Shown: in pieces, positions 1 to 7,548 of the stretch
Numbering within the stretch: position 1 is the first letter of the stretch
How the letters are laid out: each line of letters starts with the position of its first letter
Assembly: GCA_944333375.1 (NCBI GenBank)
Contig: CALVKX010000066.1
Location: 1-9,432, forward strand
DNA: 9,432 nucleotides
Direction: 5' to 3'
Source: an uncultured Eubacteriales bacterium
GTDB lineage: Bacteria > Bacillota_A > Clostridia > Christensenellales > Aristaeellaceae
The notes under the pieces: generated by a model
What the model saw: the letters and a program-made list of their open reading frames with translations, nothing else
Told to the model about the DNA's origin: nothing
Databases searched by the model: none
Position numbers and translations under genes: made by a program

Positions 1-668
1 TCGCTCAGGGAAAGGAGACGGGCGCCGTTTTCGGCCGTCACCTGCCGGCTGAACGCCTTTTCGCCGTAGCGGTCGAAGTACAGGCCCACGGGGTGCTGGG
101 GCAGCAGACACAGGCGTGCAAAGGTTTCGGCTAAGGCGGACGGCTGGATGCCCCAATGCTTGCGAAGCGTCCACACGAGGCTGACAAGTCCGCCTGCCTT
201 GTTGCCGATTTCTGTTTTCACAAGGCCCGGGTCCACGGCATAAGCCCGTATGCCAAGCGGTGCATAGCGGTCGTTGAGGGCCCGGGCGAAAAGAATGTCG
301 CACAGCTTGGATTGCTTATAGGCCGTGAGCGGATTGTAGCCGCGGGTCAGCATGGGATCGTCCCAGTGGACGCGGATGCCCCTGTGGGACTGGCTGGCGG
401 TCATGAGGATCCGCCCGCCCGCCCGAAGGAGCGCCTCAAGCAGCTCATGGGTGAGCACAAAGCCGGCAAGGTAGTTGAGTGCGAACTGCTGCTCAATGCC
501 GTCTTCCGTGGTGGCATACCAGTTTCGGGCACAGCCTGCATTGTTAATGAGGACATGGAGACGTCCCCCGGCGGTGCGGTCAAGGTCCTCGCGGATGCGG
601 GCGCTCAGCTCGAGCACCTCCCGCCGGCGCATGAGGTCGGCAGCATAGAAGCGCACCTGCGCCCCAGG
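1..668 (-). pseudogene. Short-chain dehydrogenase/reductase remnant, N-terminus missing and C-terminus off the left edge
   Basis: The minus strand reads without a stop from about 668 to the window edge and gives roughly 220 residues of a classical SDR oxidoreductase, of the kind annotated as retinol dehydrogenase-like. Visible family landmarks, in order, are a beta-strand plus acidic residue (VRFYAADL), the NNAG motif, a catalytic-serine strand (ILMTASQS), the catalytic YxxxK (YKQSK) and the following PG loop (VDPGLVKT). The first Rossmann element with TGxxxGxG, normally about 50 residues before the first of these, is absent. No start codon with a ribosome binding site lies at a suitable place. 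Upstream sequence in this frame is proline-rich and belongs to the neighbouring HAAS remnant in another frame. Without the NAD(P)-binding loop the product should be inactive. I infer a 5'-deleted gene fused to its neighbour. Because the reading frame is otherwise clean, the loss may be recent. Confidence 0.75.
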
Positions 669-719
669 CTGAAAGTGGGGAAGGCGGGGATGGGCGGGAG
701 CGGGGGAGAGATGGAAACG
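669..719 (+). other. G-rich junction with G-quadruplex-type motif between two gene remnants
   Basis: On the plus strand, 677-706 holds five runs of three to five G (677-680, 686-689, 692-694, 696-698, 702-706) separated by loops of 5, 2, 1 and 3 bases. This meets the usual pattern for an intramolecular G-quadruplex. It lies exactly where HAAS-protein similarity ends and SDR similarity begins, so it marks or flanks the breakpoint of the presumed deletion. No gene can be assigned to this short stretch itself. Formation of the quadruplex is a prediction from pattern only. Confidence 0.5.
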
Positions 720-1229
720 GCGTTTTTGAAACAGCGGCGGCAGGAGCGCAGAAGCTGGCGGAAAAAGGCCGTGAAATACACGCAGCCCGCCGCCGAGAGC
801 ACGGAAAGCGCCGCAAGGGCGATGCCAAAGACGGCGGAGATACCGTGGGGCATCGGCATAATGAGCCCCAGGGGGGACAGGCCGGCGATAAGGCAGACCC
901 CCAGCGCCAGAGAGGCCAGCGAAAAGCAGGCAACCAGAATTCACCAGCCTGCCAGCAGAAGGAAAAACGCGCCCACAGGCACGGCTGCCAGGCACATCCC
1001 GGCGATGGCGGCGCCGCGGCCTCGCCCCTGTCCCTGACGCGACGGCTGCCCGTCGAACTGGGCGGCAAGTCCCAGGGGATCGCCCAGCTTTTGCGCGATT
1101 TCCTGCTTAGCCATCGGCCAATTTGAAGGCAAAATGCTGTTCATATTCCTCCAAGATCTCCGCGGCATCCGGCAGGCACCGCTCCTCCAGCGCCGTCTTC
1201 ATGGTCTGTAAAAATTGTGCTTTAGTCAT
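720..1229 (-). pseudogene. HAAS-domain (DUF1700) membrane protein, frameshifted and with an in-frame stop
   Basis: The gene starts at ATG 1229, nine bases after GGAGG (1243-1239), and overlaps the end of padR. The first 40 residues (MTKAQFLQTMKTALEE, then ILEEYEQHF) are a typical HAAS domain N-terminus, as found in DUF1700 proteins that follow PadR genes. The frame then hits TAA at 1109-1107. Skipping one base restores the family sequence (KQEIAQKLGDP), which continues into a hydrophobic segment, meets TGA at 943-941 in the middle of the membrane region, and goes on in the same frame with two more hydrophobic stretches to about 722 (FFRQLL and basic residues). After that the frame runs into the SDR remnant and ends at 605. 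Two lesions plus a fused 3' end argue for a pseudogene. HAAS proteins are membrane proteins whose genes are usually co-transcribed with padR; their biochemical role is poorly defined. Confidence 0.8.
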
Positions 1230-1542
1230 TTTCTTCATCCTCCAGCAACGCTCCAACGGCATTGGCAAATCGAAGATACTCCGTTCGGTCGTGTTCGTAG
1301 GCTTCCTGCCCCTTGGCTGTCAGCGAATAGTACTTGCGCGGTGGTCCTCCGCTTTCCTCCTGAAGATAGGTTGTCACCAGCCCGTCGCTTTTGAGCTTTC
1401 TGAGAATCGGATATACCGTGCCGTCGGAGATCTCGATCGTTTTGGAAAGCCGTTCGGAAATCTCATATCCGTAACGGTCCTCCTTTTTGAGCATCGACAG
1501 CACGCACAGCTCCAGCACGCCCTTTTTATACTGCGGATTCAC
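1222..1542 (-). CDS. PadR-family transcriptional regulator
   Basis: This 106-residue protein is a small PadR-type winged-helix DNA-binding repressor. The N-terminal helix (GVLELCVLSML), the YGYEI motif near residue 24 and the recognition-helix region around residues 38-56 (SDGTVYPILRKLKSDGL) are all family hallmarks, followed by the wing (RKYYSLTAKGQE, 69-80) and a short C-terminal dimerisation helix. I chose GTG at 1542-1540 as start because AAAGGAGG (1556-1549) sits six bases before it; an upstream in-frame TTG at 1563 would lie in front of this site. It overlaps the HAAS gene remnant by eight bases, the usual padR-HAAS operon layout. It diverges from clpB and has its own promoter at 1617-1590. 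PadR proteins commonly repress their own operon. The regulator is intact although its partner gene is broken. The ligand is unknown. Confidence 0.93.
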   Translation of the reverse strand: MNPQYKKGVLELCVLSMLKKEDRYGYEISERLSKTIEISDGTVYPILRKLKSDGLVTTYLQEESGGPPRKYYSLTAKGQEAYEHDRTEYLRFANAVGALLEDEEND

Positions 1543-1548
1543 ACAGGT

Positions 1549-1556
1549 CCTCCTTT
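1549..1556 (-). promoter_or_regulatory. Ribosome binding site that fixes the padR start at GTG
   Basis: AAAGGAGG on the minus strand is a near-perfect Shine-Dalgarno sequence. It is followed by six bases and then GTG at 1542. It decides for this GTG over the in-frame TTG at 1563, which lies upstream of the site. Confidence 0.85.
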
Positions 1557-1589
1557 GCGCCAAAAGATAGATGTATCATTCACTAGTAT

Positions 1590-1617
1590 ATTATAAACAG
1601 TAGTTTCAAAATATCAA
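1590..1617 (-). promoter_or_regulatory. Sigma-A-type promoter for padR, with small dyad in the spacer
   Basis: On the minus strand TTGATA (1617-1612) and TATAAT (1595-1590) are separated by 16 bases, a strong housekeeping promoter 48 bases before the padR start codon. The spacer contains a short dyad, AAAC-AGTA-GTTT (1595-1606 on the plus strand), which would be a reasonable place for an autorepressor such as PadR to bind. The promoter call rests on clear hexamers; the operator idea is only a suggestion. Confidence 0.75.
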
Positions 1618-1648
1618 GGGTATGCTCCATCTTTTTTTGTCCACCCTA

Positions 1649-1676
1649 TTGACAAGCGTCAAAACCATGCTATACT
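1649..1676 (+). promoter_or_regulatory. Sigma-A-type promoter for clpB
   Basis: TTGACA (1649-1654) and TATACT (1671-1676) with a 16-base spacer form a strong promoter about 82 bases before the clpB start. A perfect inverted repeat TTGAC-AAGC-GTCAA (1649-1662) covers the -35 box. Its right arm lies in CGTCAAA (1657-1663), which differs by one base from a CtsR half-site. The region between this promoter and the padR promoter (1618-1648) is AT-rich with a T7 run and shows nothing else. Confidence 0.8.
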
Positions 1677-1685
1677 ACAAATGAA

Positions 1686-1702
1686 GGTCAAAGTTAGTCA
1701 AT
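1686..1702 (+). promoter_or_regulatory. CtsR-like heat-shock operator upstream of clpB
   Basis: GGTCAAA, three bases, then AGTCAAT forms a heptad direct repeat. It matches the CtsR box (two RGTCAAA heptads, three-base spacer) at all but the last base of the second heptad. It begins ten bases after the -10 box, so it would overlap the transcription start region where a repressor blocks RNA polymerase. CtsR controls clp genes in Gram-positive bacteria, which agrees with the gene that follows. No HrcA/CIRCE repeat (TTAGCACTC...GAGTGCTAA) is present. Confidence 0.75.
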
Positions 1703-1758
1703 AGCTTTTACCTTCATCAAAAACCATTGATCCCCCTCAATCGAAGGAGGCGTTTGAT

Positions 1759-4380
<2,622 letters not shown>

Positions 4381-4389
4381 GACAGACAG

Positions 4390-4431
4390 AGCCCCCGGCG
4401 AGGGATATGCTCCTTCGCCGGGGGCTGTTTT
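4390..4431 (+). terminator. Rho-independent terminator after clpB
   Basis: Starting ten bases after the clpB stop, AGCCCCCGGCGA (4390-4401) pairs with TCGCCGGGGGCT (4415-4426). The stem can extend inward by about three more pairs around a loop near 4405-4411, and TGTTTT follows. The T-tract is on the clpB side only. Transcripts of the convergent gtrA-like gene, which ends at 4440, also run into this hairpin, so it may stop both. Confidence 0.9.
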
Positions 4432-4439
4432 GCGTTCCG

Positions 4440-4880
4440 CTACCGGCGGAACGTCCAGTATTTGTTGACGAAAAAATTCACAGGAATGGTGATGCACAGA
4501 TTGAGCACCGGCGCCAGGGCCTCCGGGATGCCGACCGCCTCCACCCAGAAAACCAGCAGCAGCGAGTCCAGCACGAAGGTGCCCCCGTAGGCCGTCAGGG
4601 ATTTGAAATACAGCGCCACATGCCTGGAAAACGGCCGCTTCTGCCCGCCGCCGAAGACGCAGCGGTTGTTCCAGTAGTAGGCGTTGATGACGCTGATGAC
4701 AAGTCCCAGCAGGTTGGCGGCCAGATAGTGCATCCCCAGCGCGTTCAGCGCGAGCTGGTACACCGCCAGGGAAATCAGCGTATTGGACACGCCCACGATG
4801 CCGAATTTCACGAATTGCCAGCATTTGGCGATCCATGGCCTTTGCATCGCGTGGCGCCAAAGGGCGCGAAAACGTTCCAT
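4440..4880 (-). CDS. GtrA-like four-helix membrane protein, putative polyprenyl-phosphate-sugar flippase
   Basis: This 146-residue protein has the size and layout of the GtrA family. It has a short basic N-terminus, four hydrophobic segments (about 24-46, 53-72, 92-112 and 118-138), the family opening FVKFGIVGVSNTLIS and the closing motif NFFVNKYWTFRR. GtrA proteins are thought to move undecaprenyl-phosphate-linked sugars across the cytoplasmic membrane, usually with a GT2 transferase (GtrB) and a membrane transferase acting outside. Here the matching GT2 gene lies in the operon reading the other way, with the promoters back to back, so I infer the two act together. The start at 4880 follows a purine-rich GGAGAGGGGGG, a plausible but not textbook ribosome binding site. 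The gene converges with clpB. The flippase role is a family-level assignment. Confidence 0.92.
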   Translation of the reverse strand: MERFRALWRHAMQRPWIAKCWQFVKFGIVGVSNTLISLAVYQLALNALGMHYLAANLLGLVISVINAYYWNNRCVFGGGQKRPFSRHVALYFKSLTAYGGTFVLDSLLLVFWVEAVGIPEALAPVLNLCITIPVNFFVNKYWTFRR

Positions 4881-4921
4881 GACGGCCCCCCTCTCCCCGC
4901 CGGAGCGGGCATGCTTGTGCC

Positions 4922-4950
4922 ATTGTACCGCAACGCGCCGTTGTTGACAA
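4922..4950 (-). promoter_or_regulatory. Promoter for the gtrA-like gene, -35 shared with the opposite promoter
   Basis: On the minus strand TTGTCA (4950-4945) and TACAAT (4927-4922) have a 17-base spacer, each one mismatch from consensus. The -35 box overlaps the -35 box of the rightward promoter by five bases (4945-4949), so two polymerases could hardly occupy both at once. Confidence 0.65.
4931..4943. repeat. Inverted repeat between the divergent promoters
   Basis: CAACG-CGC-CGTTG is a perfect dyad. It is framed by a second, slightly off-centre pair, ATTGT (4922-4926) and ACAAT (4947-4951). The whole 30-base stretch covers the leftward -10 and both -35 boxes. It is a candidate operator for a regulator of both units. 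No known binding-site consensus is recognised. Confidence 0.45.
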
Positions 4951-4971
4951 TCCCTGAGGAAACATTATAAT
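4944..4971 (+). promoter_or_regulatory. Promoter for the amino-sugar operon
   Basis: TTGACA (4944-4949) and TATAAT (4966-4971), both exact consensus hexamers, are separated by 16 bases and lie 36 bases before the ATG of the aminotransferase gene. A strong housekeeping promoter is expected unless a repressor covers it. No further promoter is seen between the five closely packed genes that follow. Confidence 0.85.
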
Positions 4972-5007
4972 GAAATGGAATTTGCCTGAGGCGGGGGAGC
5001 GGGTTTT

Positions 5008-6114
5008 ATGGCGCGGGTGAGGATTCCGGCAAACGATCTCAAGCGGCCCTTTGAATTGCATGCCGCCGAATATGAAAAAAAGGCGCTGGAGGTGCTCCGC
5101 AGCGGATGGTACATTCTGGGCAAGGAGGTTGCCTCGTTTGAGGAAGCCTTTGCCGCCTATCTCGGGGCCAGATGCTGCGTAGGGCTGGCCAGCGGTCTGG
5201 ACGCGCTGTGGATGGCGTTTCGGCTGCTGGGCATCGGGCCGGGGGACGAGGTCATCGTCTGCGCAAACGCCTATATCGCCTGCGTGATGGGCATCACCAT
5301 CAACGGCGCCTCGCCCGTGTTTGTCGAGCCGGACGCGTATGACAACATCGACGCCGGCCGCATCGAGGCCGCCGTCACGCCCAGAACCAGGGCCATTTTG
5401 GCCGTGCATCTCTTCGGCCAGACCTGCGATATGGACCAGATCGGCCGGATCGTGCAAAAATACGGCCTCCGGCTGGTGGAGGACTGCGCCCAGAGCCACG
5501 GCACCCTGTTTCACGGGAAACAGTCCGGCACCTTCGGCGACATCGGCTGCTTCAGCTTCTATCCCACCAAGGGCCTGGGGGCCTTCGGCGACGGCGGTTG
5601 CATCGTGACCGACGACGAGGAGCTCGCCGGGCGGTGCCGGGCGCTTCGCAACTACGGCAGCCGCGTCAAGTACCACAACGAGGTGGTGGGCGCCAACAGC
5701 CGCCTGGACGAAATTCAGGCCGGGCTGCTTCATGTCAAGCTGGGCTATCTTAATGAGCTCAACGCGGAGCGCCGCCAGATCGCCCGGCGCTACCTGGAGG
5801 GGCTTGACACGGAATTTCTCACGCTGCCCAAGGTGCGGCCGGGCGTGGAAAGCACGTGGCATCAGTTCGTCATCCACAGCCCGCACCGCGACGCGCTCAA
5901 GGCGTGGCTTTTGGAAAACGGCATCGGCAGCGAGATCCACTATCCCATTCCGCCGCATCTGAGCGAGGCCTACCGCTACCTGGGCTATCATGAGGGCGAT
6001 TTCCCCATCACCGAAAAAAACGCCCGCGAGGTGCTCAGCCTGCCGATGTTCAACGGACTGCGCGAGGACGAGCAGGCCTTTGTCATCGACACCATCAACC
6101 GCTTCCGCCCGTAA
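5008..6114 (+). CDS. DegT/DnrJ/EryC1/StrS-family PLP sugar aminotransferase, FdtB-like
   Basis: This 368-residue protein is a fold-type I, PLP-dependent nucleotide-sugar aminotransferase. The N-terminal start resembles the family opening (ANDLKRPFE), with SGWYILGKEV near 32-41. The cofactor site shows D159 in VEDCAQSHG, followed by the Schiff-base lysine K188 in FYPTKGLGAFGDGG. The NYGSR segment and the C-terminal HYPIPPH motif are also typical. Because an FdtA/QdtA-type 3,4-ketoisomerase lies in the same operon, the likely substrate is a dTDP-3-keto-6-deoxyhexose, aminated at C3 with glutamate as donor. The stereochemistry (galacto or gluco) cannot be read from sequence. ATG 5008 follows a GGGGGAG stretch. 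It is first in its operon, and the stop codon runs into the ribosome binding site of the next gene. Two A7 tracts (near 5075 and 6014) are in frame and harmless as read. Confidence 0.93.
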   Translation: MARVRIPANDLKRPFELHAAEYEKKALEVLRSGWYILGKEVASFEEAFAAYLGARCCVGLASGLDALWMAFRLLGIGPGDEVIVCANAYIACVMGITINGASPVFVEPDAYDNIDAGRIEAAVTPRTRAILAVHLFGQTCDMDQIGRIVQKYGLRLVEDCAQSHGTLFHGKQSGTFGDIGCFSFYPTKGLGAFGDGGCIVTDDEELAGRCRALRNYGSRVKYHNEVVGANSRLDEIQAGLLHVKLGYLNELNAERRQIARRYLEGLDTEFLTLPKVRPGVESTWHQFVIHSPHRDALKAWLLENGIGSEIHYPIPPHLSEAYRYLGYHEGDFPITEKNAREVLSLPMFNGLREDEQAFVIDTINRFRP

Positions 6115-6123
6115 AGGAGAGCC

Positions 6124-7128
6124 ATGGATACGTTTCACCTCTTACCCTACGACCCTTCGTGGGATGAAAAATGGGACCGCTTCGTGATGGAGGGGTCCAT
6201 GAACGGCACCTTTTTGCACACGCGCCGTTTTTTGGGCTACCATCCGCAGGGCCGCTTCGAGGACGCGTCCCTTATGGTGCTGGACGGACAGGAGCTGGTG
6301 GCCGTCTGTCCCGCCGCGGCGCAGACGGTGGACGGGGTGCGTATGCTGCGCTCCCATCCCGGCAGCACCTTCGGCGGGCCGGTGATCTCCCCGGCGCTTC
6401 TTCGCGCGCCGCGGCTGGTGGCGCTGATGGAGCAGCTGGACGCATTTTGGATGCAGCAGGGCTTTGGCGCGGCCGAGCTCAGGCTCACCAGCGACCTGTT
6501 CAGCACCCTACCCACCGACGCGCTGCAATACGCCCTCTACCACGCGGGCTACACGGACGAACTGGAGATCGCCGCCTATGTGCCCCTCGCGGGTCGCACG
6601 CATGAGGAGCTGGTGGCCGCCTACAGCTTCAACAAGCGCTACGACCTCAAAAAGTGCGTCAAGGCCGGGCTTTCCGACCGCCCCCTGCATACGCGGGAGG
6701 AGCTGGCGGCCTTTTATGAGCTGCTTTGCCAGAACCTGAAAAAATTTGACGCCACGCCCGTGCATACGCTGGCGGAGCTGGCGGATTTTCATGAAGCGCG
6801 GCTTCGCGATGAGGCGCGCTTTCTGGGCGTGTTTACCCCGGAGGGCGAGATGGTTGCGGGCGCGTGCCTGTTCTGGTTTCGTCAGGCGCGCGTTTTGCAT
6901 ACGCAGTACCTGGCCACGGCGCCCATGAAGGGCTGCGTGCCCTCCACGTACCTCTACGACAGCGTGGTACGCGAAGGGCTGGCGCTGGGCGCCGGGTGCG
7001 TCTCCTTCGGCACCAGTACGCACGACCGGGGAAGGGTGCTCAACACCGGCCTGATTCAAAACAAGGAGGGCTACGGCGCCCTCCATTCGCTCAACCGCAT
7101 CTATACCAAAGCATACCGGGAGGAATGA
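6124..7128 (+). CDS. FemAB/GNAT-like acyltransferase, probably acylating the amino sugar
   Basis: This 334-residue protein resembles the two-lobed GNAT proteins related to FemAB and the BioF2-like acetyltransferase domain. The N-terminal lobe has NGTFLHTRRFLGYH (27-40) and FGGPVIS (83-89). The C-terminal lobe (about 165-315) holds SFNKRYDLKK (168-177), a buried strand pair (VAGACLFWF, 244-252) and the region CVPSTYLYD through VSFGTSTHDRG to LNTGLIQNKEGYGA. No signal peptide or membrane segment is seen, so it should be cytoplasmic. It lies between the aminotransferase and the ketoisomerase, nine bases after the former, with AAAGGAGA as ribosome binding site. I infer that it acylates the new 3-amino group. 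In the Aneurinibacillus fdt pathway that step is done by a different fold (FdtC). A FemX-like role, adding an amino acid, cannot be excluded. Confidence 0.75.
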   Translation: MDTFHLLPYDPSWDEKWDRFVMEGSMNGTFLHTRRFLGYHPQGRFEDASLMVLDGQELVAVCPAAAQTVDGVRMLRSHPGSTFGGPVISPALLRAPRLVALMEQLDAFWMQQGFGAAELRLTSDLFSTLPTDALQYALYHAGYTDELEIAAYVPLAGRTHEELVAAYSFNKRYDLKKCVKAGLSDRPLHTREELAAFYELLCQNLKKFDATPVHTLAELADFHEARLRDEARFLGVFTPEGEMVAGACLFWFRQARVLHTQYLATAPMKGCVPSTYLYDSVVREGLALGAGCVSFGTSTHDRGRVLNTGLIQNKEGYGALHSLNRIYTKAYREE

Positions 7129-7131
7129 GCC

Positions 7132-7548
7132 ATGCGCACCGATTCGGTCCACATGCTGGAGTTTCCCCAGCATGGCGACGAGCGCGGCCATCTGGTGGTG
7201 GTCGAGGGTCTCAAGGACATCCCCTTTGAAATCAAACGGGTGTTTTACATCTACGGAAGCGATGCCGACGTGGTGCGCGGCTGCCATGCCAATCGAAGAA
7301 GCGAGTTCGTGCTCATCAATGTGGCGGGACAGAGCAAGGTGCGCGTGCGCGACGGCGTGGGCAACGAGGCGGTCTTTTCCATCAACCGGCCGCACACGGG
7401 GCTGTACCTTCCCAGAATGGTGTGGAAGGACATGTACGATTTTTCGCCCGATTCCGTGCTGCTGGTGCTCTCCAGCGAGCCCTATGACGCGGACGAGTAC
7501 ATCCGCGATTACGACGCCTTTGTGCGGGAGGTGAACGGCCGTGCCTAA
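7132..7548 (+). CDS. Sugar 3,4-ketoisomerase of the FdtA/QdtA cupin family
   Basis: This 138-residue protein is a single cupin domain related to FdtA and QdtA, which move the keto group of dTDP-4-keto-6-deoxyglucose from C4 to C3. Family landmarks are DERGHLVVVE (16-25), IPFEIKRVFYIY (30-41), the active-site strand with RGCHANRRSEF (49-59), KVRVRDG, GLYLP, WKDMYDF, VLLVLSSEPYD and the tail YIRDYDAF. The first active-site histidine (H52) is present, but the family's usual second histidine, two residues later (HAH), is asparagine here (N54); see the finding. It starts three bases after the previous stop, with GGGAGGA as ribosome binding site, and overlaps the GT2 gene by eight bases. Together with the aminotransferase it points to a 3-amino-3,6-dideoxyhexose. 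Whether the product is fucose- or quinovose-type is unknown. Confidence 0.9.
   Translation: MRTDSVHMLEFPQHGDERGHLVVVEGLKDIPFEIKRVFYIYGSDADVVRGCHANRRSEFVLINVAGQSKVRVRDGVGNEAVFSINRPHTGLYLPRMVWKDMYDFSPDSVLLVLSSEPYDADEYIRDYDAFVREVNGRA

Noticed and set aside
941..943. In-frame TGA in the HAAS gene as selenocysteine or reassigned codon
   Set aside because: TGA ends other genes here normally (acyltransferase at 7126-7128, GT2 at 8489-8491), no selenoprotein context is present, and the same gene also carries a frameshift.
156..1037. A 293-codon open frame on the plus strand across the left remnants
   Set aside because: The minus strand here carries recognisable SDR and HAAS sequence. The plus-strand product has no family signature and its length follows from GC-rich composition.
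5075..6020. Two A7 tracts in the aminotransferase gene as possible slippage or phase-variation sites
   Set aside because: Both read in frame and the protein is full length. A7 is short for phase variation and there is no alternative product of interest.
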